Source: Oceanicoccus sp. KOV_DT_Chl
Lineage (GTDB): Bacteria > Pseudomonadota > Gammaproteobacteria > Pseudomonadales > Dasaniaceae
Assembly: GCF_900120175.1 (NCBI RefSeq)
Contig: NZ_FQLF01000005.1
Coordinates: 126,501 to 190,500, forward strand
DNA length: 64,000 nt
Reading direction: 5' to 3'
This document shows, piece after piece, positions 20,465 to 29,628 of the stretch (position 1 is its first letter; the number at the start of each line of letters is the position of its first letter). The notes beneath the pieces are model-generated. The model ran no database searches. It saw only the letters and a program-made list of their open reading frames with translations, and was not told the DNA's origin. The position numbers and the translations under genes are program-made.

Positions 20465-20489
20465 AAATGGGGACTCAGTCCCCATTTTT
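20465..20489 (+). terminator. Rho-independent terminator after rplY
   Basis: A 10-base arm AAATGGGGAC pairs with GTCCCCATTT around a TCA loop, ending in a T-run (ATTTTTCGTTT). It lies about 25 bases after the rplY stop and before pth. Confidence 0.8.
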
Positions 20490-20536
20490 CGTTTACACTC
20501 TTTATTTTTTAGCATTGTAAGAAACAGGATCCACCG

Positions 20537-21121
20537 GTGAGCAGCATTAAATTAATTGTTGGCTTAGGCAACCCAGGCCGTGAATACGAAGACACCCGCC
20601 ACAACGCTGGCGCAATATTTGTAGAAGAGCTGGCACGCCAACAAGGCGGCAACTTAACACCGGAAAGTAAGTTCTTCGGCCTCACCGGACGCATTAATCT
20701 GGATGGCCACGATATTCGTCTGGTCATTCCCACCACCTTTATGAATCGTAGCGGCCAAGCGGTCGCCGCACTCTGCAATTTTTATAAAGTGGCGGTAGAA
20801 GAAATTTTAGTCGCCCACGATGAGCTGGATATTGAAGCTGGCACTGCACGCTTTAAACAAGGCGGAGGCCACGGCGGCCACAACGGGTTGCGCGACATTA
20901 TTAGCCACAGCGCAAACAACAAAAACTTTCACCGCTTACGCATCGGTATCGGCCACCCCGGCTCAGCCGATAAAGTCAGCGGCTATGTACTTAGCAAAGC
21001 CCCACAGGCAGATCATCAAAAAATGCTGGATGCTATTGATGAATCAATCCGCGTACTCCCTGATGCCATCAACGGGGATTGGGCTAAAGCGATGAATTAT
21101 TTACACACCTTTAAAGCGTAA
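20537..21121 (+). CDS. pth: Peptidyl-tRNA hydrolase
   Basis: 194 residues from a GTG start. Pth frees tRNA from peptidyl-tRNA that has dropped off ribosomes. The family motifs [17 protein letters not shown] (residues 9-25, with the catalytic His), [25 protein letters not shown] and [13 protein letters not shown] are all present. It starts after the rplY terminator, so it likely has its own promoter or uses readthrough, and it precedes ychF in the usual order. Confidence 0.97.
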   Translation: MSSIKLIVGLGNPGREYEDTRHNAGAIFVEELARQQGGNLTPESKFFGLTGRINLDGHDIRLVIPTTFMNRSGQAVAALCNFYKVAVEEILVAHDELDIEAGTARFKQGGGHGGHNGLRDIISHSANNKNFHRLRIGIGHPGSADKVSGYVLSKAPQADHQKMLDAIDESIRVLPDAINGDWAKAMNYLHTFKA

Positions 21122-21180
21122 CACTACTTGCGCGACGCCAGTAACCGACGTCAGCAGCGAACACTATAGCGAGAAATATT

Positions 21181-22272
21181 ATGGGATTTAATTGTGGCAT
21201 TGTCGGCTTACCTAATGTGGGTAAATCAACTCTCTTTAATGCACTGACCAAAGCAGGAATAGATGCAGCCAATTTTCCTTTCTGCACCATCGAACCTAAC
21301 GCTGGTATCGTGCCTATCCCCGATCCACGCCAGGACAAACTGGCCGACATTGTAAAACCGGAAAGGGTGGTTCCCGCCACCATGGAATTTGTAGACATTG
21401 CCGGCCTAGTTGAAGGCGCCTCCAAAGGCGAAGGACTGGGTAATAAGTTTCTCGCCAATATTCGCGAAACCGATGCCATCGCCCACGTAGTCCGCTGTTT
21501 TGAAAATGAAAATATTATTCACGTAGCCAATAAAATTGATCCCGCTGAAGACATTACCATTATTAATATGGAACTCGCTCTGGCCGACCTCGATAGCGTT
21601 GAAAAACAATTACAGCGCGTCAACCGCAGTGCCAAAGGTGGTGATAAAGAAGCCATCGTACAGAAAAGCCTGATCGAAAAATTAATCCCGCACCTGGCCG
21701 AGGGCAACCCGGTCCGGACACTGGTATTAACCGAAGCCGAACAAGACGCGCTGCCAAGTCTACATCTGCTTACCACCAAGCCAACCATGTATATCGCCAA
21801 TGTCGATGAAGACGGTTTTGAAGACAATCCGCATCTGGAAACCGTTAGACAACTGGCCGCAGCCGAAGGCGCGATCGTAGTACCTATCTGCAACAAACTG
21901 GAATCCGAAATCGCCGAATTAGACGACGAAGAAAAAGCCGAGTTTTTAGAAGATCTAGGCATGGAAGAAGCTGGCCTTAACCGCGTTATTCGCGCCGGCT
22001 ATGAACTACTTGGATTGCAAACCTACTTCACTGCTGGTGTACAGGAAGTGCGCGCCTGGACCATCCCCATTGGTGCAACCGCGCCGCAAGCGGCCGGCGT
22101 AATACACACCGACTTCCAGCGCGGCTTTATCAAGGCTGAAGTCATGTCCTACGCAGATTTTGTACAATACAACGGTGAACAGGGCGCAAAAGAAGCAGGC
22201 AAGCTGCGCTTGGAAGGCAAAGACTATATCGTTAAAGACGGCGATGTAATCCACTTCAAGTTTAACGTCTAA
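21181..22272 (+). CDS. ychF: Redox-regulated ATPase YchF (OLA1 family)
   Basis: 363 residues, normal length. YchF is an Obg-like P-loop protein that prefers ATP to GTP and binds ribosomes. The G1 motif [18 protein letters not shown] is at residues 8-25, followed by [29 protein letters not shown] (G3) and a C-terminal TGS-type domain. Gene order pth-ychF-tRNA is as in Pseudomonas. Confidence 0.97.
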   Translation: MGFNCGIVGLPNVGKSTLFNALTKAGIDAANFPFCTIEPNAGIVPIPDPRQDKLADIVKPERVVPATMEFVDIAGLVEGASKGEGLGNKFLANIRETDAIAHVVRCFENENIIHVANKIDPAEDITIINMELALADLDSVEKQLQRVNRSAKGGDKEAIVQKSLIEKLIPHLAEGNPVRTLVLTEAEQDALPSLHLLTTKPTMYIANVDEDGFEDNPHLETVRQLAAAEGAIVVPICNKLESEIAELDDEEKAEFLEDLGMEEAGLNRVIRAGYELLGLQTYFTAGVQEVRAWTIPIGATAPQAAGVIHTDFQRGFIKAEVMSYADFVQYNGEQGAKEAGKLRLEGKDYIVKDGDVIHFKFNV

Positions 22273-22285
22273 GCCTGCCATATTA

Positions 22286-22336
22286 TTTCTGTTAGTGGCC
22301 TGCATGGCCGCTAACAGAAAATTGGGGATCGTCCCC
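22286..22336 (+). terminator. Inverted repeats after ychF
   Basis: A long hairpin, TTTCTGTTAG with CTAACAGAAA plus an inner GGCC pair (22286-22320), begins about 13 bases after the ychF stop. A second small hairpin GGGGA/TCCCC (22324-22336) follows. There is no clear T-run, so termination is likely but not certain. Confidence 0.5.
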
Positions 22337-22457
22337 TCATAACTTAACCGATTCAACCAGCAGCCCGCCGTGCACCCACAAAGCCCCCTTGACCTAGCCC
22401 ACCACCCAGCAATAGCAGCAACATCACTCTAGCAGTAAACAAAAACCCCAAAGCGAC

Positions 22458-22486
22458 TTGACAGCAGCGGACCAAATCGCCAGAAT
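22458..22486 (+). promoter_or_regulatory. Sigma-70-type promoter for tRNA-Met
   Basis: TTGACA at 22458-22463, a 17-base spacer, and CAGAAT at 22481-22486 as a weak -10. The GC-rich stretch after it (ACGCGCC) fits a stringently controlled stable-RNA promoter. The tRNA begins about 50 bases downstream. Confidence 0.6.
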
Positions 22487-22537
22487 ACGCGCCTCTTTTT
22501 AGGAGCTAACCAATGGTTATTTCCAGATAAAAGTTAT

Positions 22538-22614
22538 GGCGAGATAGCTCAGCTGGTTAGAGCACATCACTCATAATGATGGGGTCGGTGGTTCAAATCC
22601 ACTTCTCGCTACCA
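22538..22614 (+). tRNA. tRNA-Met(CAT), elongator
   Basis: The cloverleaf shows acceptor GGCGAGA with TCTCGCT, D-arm AGCTCAGCTGGTTAGAGC, anticodon stem CATCA/TGATG with loop CTCATAA, T arm GGTGG-TTCAAAT-CCACT, discriminator A and encoded CCA. The middle part CATCACTCATAATGATGGGGTC equals that of E. coli elongator tRNA-Met in two pieces, which argues against the lysidine tRNA-Ile. Initiator features (GGG/CCC anticodon stem pairs) are absent. The first acceptor pair is G1-U72, a wobble. Confidence 0.92.
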
Positions 22615-22640
22615 AATTCTTGTTGGAATACCAACAGCTT

Positions 22641-22669
22641 AAAGGCCCGCTTAATTGCGGGCCTTTTTG
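22641..22669 (+). terminator. Rho-independent terminator after tRNA-Met
   Basis: AAAGGCCCGC and GCGGGCCTTTTT enclose TTAATT, followed by T-rich sequence. It begins about 27 bases after the tRNA end. A smaller inverted repeat (TTGTTGG/CCAACAG) lies between them. Confidence 0.85.
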
Positions 22670-22906
22670 TTTGCGCGGAATTTAAGTCCGTATTAAGTCA
22701 AATTAAACCAGACACCAACACCGCACGACACGGCATGGTGCGGGGACTGACCAATATTTTGTGCCGTTTACAAAATTTGCTCTGCCCCCTGCTAAAAACC
22801 GTTGGCACCTCACTCCACAAAAATTCGCTCCTGCTACACCCCCTTTGATTTACCAGAAGGAATAAACACTGAATGCGTTATAGGCATAAAGGAAGACTGT
22901 TAAATG

Positions 22907-23164
22907 TTAGAACTGCCCCCTATATGCGCTGACCCCTATATGCGCAAATTGACCGTCTTCCGTACGCACGGTTTTACGCGTGACGCCATTGCGGCTATTC
23001 TCTGAGGTTGATTGTTCGTGCTTGCTATAACCCAAGTGGTCATCAAGCTCAGCGCTGAGGGCTGCTTCCACCATGACTTTGGTGAGCATGACTCTAAGGT
23101 CTTGTTCGGTTTTAATACCTTTTGCCGCTTCGCGCGCAAAAGCTTCCAGGTCTTTTTTATTCAT
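22907..23164 (-). pseudogene. IS256-type (Mutator family) transposase, N-terminal remnant
   Basis: 85 codons. The first part (NKKDLEAFAREAAKGIKTEQ, then VMVEAALSAELDDHLGY and NGVTRKTVRTEDGQ) looks like the N-terminus of IS256-family transposases, which are about 400 residues long. Homology stops after TEDGQ and the frame runs into a 16-base tandem repeat, so the catalytic DDE domain is gone. The sequence outside the start, near 23190-23220, with GATAGACAGTTACCC, could be the terminal region of the element. The element cannot move by itself. Confidence 0.75.
22914..22945. repeat. Two tandem 16-base units at the break of the IS256 relic
   Basis: Units TGCCCCCTATATGCGC (22914-22929) and TGACCCCTATATGCGC (22930-22945) differ at one base. 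They start exactly where transposase homology ends, so they may mark the deletion or a second small element that cut the transposase gene. Confidence 0.65.
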
Positions 23165-23254
23165 AATTTGTCTATCCTTCCTGCGAGGGGTTAATGATAG
23201 ACAGTTACCCAGATTTTTTTACAGTTTCAAAAAAACCACCCCACTTGCAGGTAA

Positions 23255-23845
23255 TTACTTAGACGCCAACACCCCAGCATTCAAATCATTAATAAACTGC
23301 TCCAGGATTTTATCGACAGAACTTTTAGTCGATTTTAAGGTGGCATTCTTCATAGCAAACGGACCGCCCATCCACATTTGACCGCCCTGAGAACTACCTG
23401 CAGAACGGTAGGTTTTATTAAATACTTGCTGACCGCTTTGCATCACTTTTATATTGAGTGAAGCGTAAGCTCGGTAATTTTCAAACTCAAAACTCTCCAA
23501 TTCAAACGCTATTAACCTTTCACTTTCAGAGCCACCTGAACTTTTTTCTAATTTTCCAAAAGCTGACTGCACATAATCCGCCTGTATAGTTTTATCAAGA
23601 ATCGCTCCAAACTCAACTATCCACACATGAGCATAGCCTACGGTCGCCGCCCGAAATTGATAACTATGGTTCTTGGTTTCATCAGCAACAATGTACTCTG
23701 CCTCCATATCGACTTTGGGCAATACTGTCTCTTGCCCATACTTTACCAAATGCTGGTCGTACTCTTTGGCCACCGGATGATTAATTGAACACCCGGTAGC
23801 TAAAGCCACCATTAAAACAATAGTTAAAATATAAAACTTATGCAT
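23255..23845 (-). CDS. Putative lipoprotein of unknown function
   Basis: 196 residues. The signal peptide ends in a lipobox (LATGC, Cys at residue 19). I do not recognise the family. The mature part has an extended beta-like pattern (LIAFELESFEFENYRAYASL, KVMQSGQQVFNKTYRS) and a C-terminal helix (VDKILEQFINDL), which recalls lipoproteins with a YajG-like fold. The AGT/Ser-Gly rich segment SSQGGQMWMGG is unusual. It stands alone between the IS relic and the PhyH gene. Confidence 0.65.
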   Translation of the reverse strand: MHKFYILTIVLMVALATGCSINHPVAKEYDQHLVKYGQETVLPKVDMEAEYIVADETKNHSYQFRAATVGYAHVWIVEFGAILDKTIQADYVQSAFGKLEKSSGGSESERLIAFELESFEFENYRAYASLNIKVMQSGQQVFNKTYRSAGSSQGGQMWMGGPFAMKNATLKSTKSSVDKILEQFINDLNAGVLASK

Positions 23846-24061
23846 TTTTTCACCTTATTATTTGGATTATATTCAATCGGCAGGGTTGAAAGCCAAGCCA
23901 ATTGGTAGGTTTAAATGTTAAAAAAGTGAACCGTCTGATTAATAGAAACATCCCTGCTGTTATTAGTATTTTTCCATAATTGTTAAATTTTTTACTGAAT
24001 GCATGATACCCGCACTCTTGGTTAAAGCAATTAATACATGACTTAAAGTAAAAGCGAAAAC

Positions 24062-24865
24062 CTAAAGCCGAGCCAATCGTTTCCCCACTTTATTCATAAA
24101 CACTCGCCACGAAGGTTTATCCACCCTAGGAGCTGAATATTTTTTACTCAACGAATCTGGGCGACCACCATAGACCACAACCGGGGTCCCTCTTGGCGGG
24201 CGAATGGCATCGAAACCTTGATATGAAATACGATAGGCTCTTCGCGGCAGTTCTGAATGACACTCATCACTAGAGTGCAACAGCATTGCATCGAAAATCA
24301 ACGCATCTCCGGCTTTCATTTCCAAATACCGGGCCTCACGGCCGCGGATAAATTCTTCTTGGACGCGATCATGATGGGTCTCACCTTTTACCCGGTACCA
24401 AGGTAAATACCCTTCTTTATGTGACCCAGGAATTGCTTTTAACGCACCGTTCTCGACACTGACATCATCAATCGCTATCCAGACAATAAATTTCTTTGGC
24501 TCATTTGGGCGCGAAATAAAATCCTGATGCCATGGCACGGCATTAGCACAACCAGGCGGCTTATAAACCAAACTATTCTCGTATAAAAAAATGTCATCAC
24601 CCAATACCGAGGCCAGCGTTTTCATTACCTCACTACTCTTGGCTAAATCCTGAAATTCAGGGTGGCGCTGAAACAAATCATATAACACGCCCTGATCACT
24701 GCGGTGACGCAAGTAATACAAGTCAAAAGGGTCCTCCAGATGCTGCTCAGAGTATTCAACAATCTCTTCGGTCAACTGACGAATATCTATAAGCTTTTCC
24801 AGTGGCGCTACCGCAGGGATAACCGTAAAGCCCTGTGCCTGCAACTGCGTTATATATTCTGACAT
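24062..24865 (-). CDS. Phytanoyl-CoA dioxygenase (PhyH) family protein
   Basis: 267 residues. PhyH proteins are Fe(II)/2-oxoglutarate-dependent hydroxylases. The facial triad is visible as WHQDF (His and Asp, about residues 110-115) and a downstream His in LLHSSDECHSE (about residue 208), with an Arg after it (RRAYRISYQGF). The substrate is unknown; relatives hydroxylate small metabolites, osmolytes or lipids. It is followed by the acyltransferase gene on the same strand at a distance of 38 bases, so they may share a transcript. Confidence 0.82.
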   Translation of the reverse strand: MSEYITQLQAQGFTVIPAVAPLEKLIDIRQLTEEIVEYSEQHLEDPFDLYYLRHRSDQGVLYDLFQRHPEFQDLAKSSEVMKTLASVLGDDIFLYENSLVYKPPGCANAVPWHQDFISRPNEPKKFIVWIAIDDVSVENGALKAIPGSHKEGYLPWYRVKGETHHDRVQEEFIRGREARYLEMKAGDALIFDAMLLHSSDECHSELPRRAYRISYQGFDAIRPPRGTPVVVYGGRPDSLSKKYSAPRVDKPSWRVFMNKVGKRLARL

Positions 24866-24903
24866 TGTGCTACCAACATAATTAAGACGGGTCTGGAATT
24901 TAG

Positions 24904-26019
24904 CTATTTATGGTCACGTTTGCGCCCTGAAACCGCTAGCACAGCACCCAGGCTAATTTGCCCGCGCTGTATAACGTCCCGATACCATTTGATTTTGTAC
25001 TCAGTCACCAAGGATAGCCAATAAATCACCAAAAGGATAATGACGGCCATTGCTGTGGACTGCCAGGCACTGGTCAAATCAAACCACCCGGTTGCGGAAA
25101 AAAACAAAATCAACGGTACATGGTAGAGGTAGAGCGAAAAAGATGATTTGGCCAAAACATCGACACAGGAAGTAAACCAATCCTTAAAGCGGATTAGACT
25201 TACCGCATAATAAACAAACCACAAAAACAAACCAAAGATACATGACAAAAAGTAATCAAGCAGAAAACGTTTTGAAAATGCCAGATTAATGGCCAGGGTA
25301 TTACCCGACTCAATAAAAGCAATCACTCTCGCCGTCAGCTGCTCAAGTGAGGCAATATAACAAAAAATCAACCAAAAGCAGACCGACGCAATCACACTGA
25401 TTCGCGCACGCGGGACACACACACCCATAACATGCCACCTCCTAACCATCACTCCTATTATCCAACATGGCATTAATAACAAAATTTTGGGGCCAGCCAC
25501 TATAGCCACGACAACCAAGCCTGCTATCCGGCGACCACCCTGGTAAAATATCGCCACACCGAACAAAAGATAGTAAAAAAACTCATAAGACAATGACCAA
25601 AGAGGTCCATTGGAAACCAGCTTCGCAGAGAAAACCAATGCTTGTTGCAAGAAAAGAATATTCAACACCGAGGTCAAAAAAACATTATCAAAACTAATAC
25701 CTCGATATACACTCTTATCCAGAGATCGGCCAATGAAATCTAGCGCCACGGTTAATATAAGGCAAAACAGTAATACGGAATATAAGCGCGCCAGTCTTGC
25801 CGTCATATAATGTGAAAATGTTTTGTGTTTCTCCTCACATACATAGGCAATAACATAGCCGGAAAGTACAAAGAACATGACCACCCCGACATGGCCATAT
25901 TCGTGAAAAAAATGCGCATACTCCCCCGTATACCCTAGATAGGAAAAATGCGATAAAAATACCACAGCAGCTGCGACCACACGAATCGCGTCCAGTGCTA
26001 TAGAATAATTTCTATTCAT
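24904..26019 (-). CDS. OafA/YrhL-type acyltransferase (acyltransferase 3 family)
   Basis: 371 residues, strongly hydrophobic with about ten membrane segments. The start NYSIALDAIRVVAAAVVFLSHF and the following GHVGVVMFFVLSGYVIAYV are the classical start of this family, which carries the conserved His in LSHF and the R/H pattern. Members O-acylate sugars in LPS, peptidoglycan or exopolysaccharide. The neighbouring PhyH gene suggests a shared modification role, but that is only inference. Confidence 0.88.
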   Translation of the reverse strand: MNRNYSIALDAIRVVAAAVVFLSHFSYLGYTGEYAHFFHEYGHVGVVMFFVLSGYVIAYVCEEKHKTFSHYMTARLARLYSVLLFCLILTVALDFIGRSLDKSVYRGISFDNVFLTSVLNILFLQQALVFSAKLVSNGPLWSLSYEFFYYLLFGVAIFYQGGRRIAGLVVVAIVAGPKILLLMPCWIIGVMVRRWHVMGVCVPRARISVIASVCFWLIFCYIASLEQLTARVIAFIESGNTLAINLAFSKRFLLDYFLSCIFGLFLWFVYYAVSLIRFKDWFTSCVDVLAKSSFSLYLYHVPLILFFSATGWFDLTSAWQSTAMAVIILLVIYWLSLVTEYKIKWYRDVIQRGQISLGAVLAVSGRKRDHK

Positions 26020-26136
26020 ACAAATTATTGGAAACCGTAATTATTATTTTTAGCTTGCACACTCTATTCACCACTACCAACTAATTTTTAGAAAAACCAC
26101 GCAAAATATCAACCAAGGGATGTGAGCAGCACCAGC

Positions 26137-28401
26137 TTAAAAGAAAATAAACCGCTTACGCCCCTCTGGCAGCATTTCCTCCGCCTTTGCTTTCAGCTGC
26201 TGCAATTCCACATGAGAGGGATTTACTGCTAAACCCCGCTCTGTCCAAGTCAATACATCCCCCCAATCACCTGCCGCCTGCTCCTTACGCGCGAGATCCG
26301 CATAACCATCACCCAACTGTTGCCGTAATTCAGGCAATCGCGGATCAGAGGTGGTAATAGCAATAATACGCTGGTAGATTTTATTCGCACTTGTGACTTT
26401 AGGTTTTTGCATATACCGTCGAAAACGATCGAATAATACTCTCAATTGTTCCTGTTCGGCACTGGATAAATCAACCCCTCGCTGCAAGCGCGCTAACTCG
26501 GATACCTGCTCGCTGCTTAGCAAACCTGCGGTTCGTATTTGTTCGGCGCTATTGATTTGCTGTCTAGCTTGGGTGATATCACCTTTATTTATAGACTCAT
26601 TAATACCAGTTAATATTACCGCGCTATTTTTTTTAATTCCCGCTTTTGCTTGCTGATTGTTAGGCGAAATTTTCAACGCTTGCTGATAATACTTTAGCGC
26701 CTGTGTGGAGCTATTTGCACTTGCAGCCTGTTGTAGCGCTTGCGTTAAATTTTTCTCTCTACTAAGTTTATTTTGTTGATTGCGATTTTCACTCTGTGCT
26801 TGTTTAATTTTACCTGTGAGCGTTTTATCAGTCAGCAAACCACTCAAAGGGATTAACCCTGAAAAGAGCTGCTCAGCGCTATCAAAATCATTAGCTACCG
26901 TTTTATTTTTCGCCTGTTGAAGTGTTAAGGTCAACTGCCCAGCAAGATCTTGCTGTACGCTATCTTGCTGCAAAACATCATCAGGTAGTTTTTTATAAAC
27001 CTGCAGCGCTTGCTGCCAATTATTTTCAGCGACCAAACCGTTTGCTTGATCAAGCAAGCTTTGCTGCCGCTCCAGCAAAGCTTGACGCGCGCCGGCAATT
27101 TCCTGCATTTGTTTAGCCACAGCGGGACTATCAGGCACCACTTGCAAAGCCTGCTTCGCCATATCTGCGGCCGCATTCCAATCATTTCTATCCTGTGCTT
27201 TTTCCGATTCTGCCAACAAAATACCACCCAAATATTGCATCGCTTGTTGTACCGGCTCATAGTCTGGCGCAATAGCCTGGGCATCCTGGTATTTTTGCAA
27301 AGCGTTATTACCGTCCGGGCCGACCAGACGGCCAGCACGTATATCCTGTTGCGCTTCACCCAGTAATAAATCTATCCGTGCCATATCGACTTGAGTAGGG
27401 CCAGAAGGAATAAAAAACCAAATGAATACCGCAATCACGGCAACGACTGCTATCACTGCTGCAACAACTGACATCTGAGGAAGCTGGATAGTGACTGTAG
27501 TCGTTTTTTTAGTGGTGGTTGCTGGCTGCCGCCGTTCGGTTTCAGCCAGGTTTTGCAGCAACATGGTTTGCGTGGCGATCAAATCACCGGGTTGTAATTG
27601 CGACAAACATTCCCTGAGCCCGCTAACTAATTCTGCACCATTAGCAAAACGCTGCTGCGGGTCCTTGGCCATGCCTTTATTGATAAAAGGTTGTAGCGAT
27701 ACCAGTGGATCAGGCAAGATGGGTATCGGATTATTGATATGCATGATAGCGATAGAAAGCGAACTATCTGCGGTATAAGGCAACTTGCCAACCAGGATCT
27801 GATAGATCATAACTGCCAGACTGTAGAGATCACTGCGCCCATCCAGCGTTTTAGCTTCCGCCTGCTCCGGGCTCATATAGGAAGGCGTACCAATGACACT
27901 TCCAAGCTCCGTAAGTTGCGTGGTCGAATCCATAGCCTTGGCAATACCAAAGTCTGATAGCAGCGCTTCACCGTTTGCACGGAATAAAATATTGGCGGGT
28001 TTGATATCGCGATGCACATACCCCTTGTCGTGAGCGTAATCGAGCCCACTAGCTATTTGTGCGATTATCCCGAGCAACTCCTCATGATCAATCGGGGCTT
28101 GCATGCGCTGTTCCAAATCACCACCACTGACAAACTCCATCGCAATGTAGTGGTAAGTCTTATATTTATTTACGTCGTAGATTTGGACTAGGTAGGGATG
28201 GGAAAGATTGGCGGCAATCCGTGCTTCTCGCAGAAAGCGTTCACTAAATTGAGGATCACGGTCAGCCAGATCCATGTGCATGACTTTAAGTGCGACCGGT
28301 CGATCAAGGCGCAGATGTCTGGCTTTATAGACACTGGCCATACCACCCCGACCGAGGGTGCTCTCAATTTTATAATCAGGAATTTCCGGTAATGTAGCCA
28401 A
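26137..28401 (-). CDS. Serine/threonine protein kinase with transmembrane and TPR-like region
   Basis: 754 residues. The N-terminal kinase domain has the Gly-rich loop GRGGMASVY (about 17-25), ATP-binding Lys39 (VALK), HRDIKPANILF (130-140), DFG (150-152) and the activation segment VIGTPSYMSPEQ. A hydrophobic segment of about 22 residues (311-332) crosses the membrane, so the C-terminal region probably lies in the periplasm. That part (about 340-745) is built of Gln/Ala-rich helical repeats with TPR-like phrases (ALKYYQQALKISPNNQQAKAG). No phosphatase gene is seen beside it. It is a Hanks-type kinase; the target is unknown. Confidence 0.9.
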   Translation of the reverse strand: MATLPEIPDYKIESTLGRGGMASVYKARHLRLDRPVALKVMHMDLADRDPQFSERFLREARIAANLSHPYLVQIYDVNKYKTYHYIAMEFVSGGDLEQRMQAPIDHEELLGIIAQIASGLDYAHDKGYVHRDIKPANILFRANGEALLSDFGIAKAMDSTTQLTELGSVIGTPSYMSPEQAEAKTLDGRSDLYSLAVMIYQILVGKLPYTADSSLSIAIMHINNPIPILPDPLVSLQPFINKGMAKDPQQRFANGAELVSGLRECLSQLQPGDLIATQTMLLQNLAETERRQPATTTKKTTTVTIQLPQMSVVAAVIAVVAVIAVFIWFFIPSGPTQVDMARIDLLLGEAQQDIRAGRLVGPDGNNALQKYQDAQAIAPDYEPVQQAMQYLGGILLAESEKAQDRNDWNAAADMAKQALQVVPDSPAVAKQMQEIAGARQALLERQQSLLDQANGLVAENNWQQALQVYKKLPDDVLQQDSVQQDLAGQLTLTLQQAKNKTVANDFDSAEQLFSGLIPLSGLLTDKTLTGKIKQAQSENRNQQNKLSREKNLTQALQQAASANSSTQALKYYQQALKISPNNQQAKAGIKKNSAVILTGINESINKGDITQARQQINSAEQIRTAGLLSSEQVSELARLQRGVDLSSAEQEQLRVLFDRFRRYMQKPKVTSANKIYQRIIAITTSDPRLPELRQQLGDGYADLARKEQAAGDWGDVLTWTERGLAVNPSHVELQQLKAKAEEMLPEGRKRFIFF

Positions 28402-28821
28402 GCCTCTGTCCTTCTATGCTGGCGGCAAGTCATAACTATCAGAATCAAGCACACCGACAGATCAAACCTGAAGCACCCAGCTTTTTATAGTTAATAGAAC
28501 AAGAAGTATTATGAATGATGTTTCTTGTTATGTCTCCTCTCCCATGGATAGAGATATACCCTGAAATTAGCACATAAATACACGAATACAGGAGGTATAA
28601 AAAAATTGTTATATATTGGAGCATGAAAAACACAAAAGACACTCGACATAACCCTATTAAAATAGATAATAGCACTGGCAACATCTGGGAAAGGCAAAGA
28701 GCCAGAATCTAGTTTAGCTCAAGCAAAGCCACTAGCACGGAGCCTATACGCATTAGAGCAGTGCGATAACCCAGCTAAAAATAAAAATTATATTAACCCG
28801 TCTAACCAATAAGGAAAAATT
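28402..28821. other. AT-rich divergent intergenic region
   Basis: About 420 bases between the kinase gene (minus) and the secreted repeat protein (plus). It should hold both promoters, but no clear -35/-10 pair can be placed. A ribosome site AAGGAAAAATT precedes the ATG at 28822. I see no RNA gene here. Confidence 0.4.
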
Positions 28822-29577
28822 ATGAGCAAGAAGCTAATCACCAGCCTAGTGTTAATGCTATCCCTAACGGCCTACTCGTCACTAATCGCTGCTGCGACTT
28901 CCGAAGAGCAAAAATATATCGGCATATTTTCCGGCAAGGCTTGGCCAATTCAGAAGGACGCATTAAACGATCTGCAATGGTCCGGCCTTTCCAGCGTTGC
29001 AATTTATGATGTGATCGAGAATAACTTGCAAACGGTTTACCCAACGGCCAGCTCCAAGGCTGAAATAGAGCAGGCCAGTTGGTATGCAAAAGTCCTAGGG
29101 GCGTCAGGCGATGATAAATATTCGACCACCCTTAAAGGCATACTTAATTCAGGGGCCAATAAAAAAGTTAAAAAATACGCTTCTAAAGGCTTGGATAACA
29201 TTCAAAAATACCAACAATGGAATCCTATCATTCGTGATAAAAGTAGCTATAACCCAAAGTATTCACAAAAAATCAATGGCTTCGCAAACATGATTAAAAG
29301 TCAGGACTGGGAATTAAAAAGAATAGCAGCGAAGCGCATTCACTTTGAACATCTTTACGACGAATTCTTGCTAGATGCCGTTGAAGCAGAAGTTAAAGCA
29401 CTTTATAAGGATAATTATTCTGATAAAACTGAAATTGATTGTATGGCCTGGTTAACCAAAGCTATTGCAGGGTCTGGCAATACTAAATACAAAGACACAG
29501 TTAGCATGGTAGCTAATGAAGCCGGCAATAGAAAAGTAAAAAAATATGCTAGCAAATATCTGAGAGATTATTACTAG
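28822..29577 (+). CDS. Secreted protein with two repeated helical units
   Basis: 251 residues with a signal peptide (LITSLVLMLSLTAYSSLIAAA). No known family recognised. Two related halves are visible: WYAKVLGASGDDKYSTTLKG with NKKVKKYASKGLDNI (about residues 85-130) and WLTKAIAGSGNTKYKDTVSM with NRKVKKYASKYLRDYY at the C-terminus. Each has a Gly-Ser-Gly-type turn and the block KKYASK, suggesting an internal duplication of a HEAT-like unit. It converges with the last gene of the APE cluster; nothing shows a link to it. Confidence 0.7.
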   Translation: MSKKLITSLVLMLSLTAYSSLIAAATSEEQKYIGIFSGKAWPIQKDALNDLQWSGLSSVAIYDVIENNLQTVYPTASSKAEIEQASWYAKVLGASGDDKYSTTLKGILNSGANKKVKKYASKGLDNIQKYQQWNPIIRDKSSYNPKYSQKINGFANMIKSQDWELKRIAAKRIHFEHLYDEFLLDAVEAEVKALYKDNYSDKTEIDCMAWLTKAIAGSGNTKYKDTVSMVANEAGNRKVKKYASKYLRDYY

Positions 29578-29628
29578 CCTCTGAACAAGTTTATTTTTTA
29601 CATATAGATGCCAAGGATGGCAAAAAAA

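Noticed and set aside
22538-22614. tRNA-Ile2 (lysidine) or initiator tRNA-Met
   Set aside because: The anticodon arm and loop match elongator tRNA-Met, and the GGG/CCC pairs of the initiator are missing.
22576-22848. Open frame starting inside tRNA-Met
   Set aside because: It begins in the tRNA and runs through its terminator; the translation has no recognisable features.
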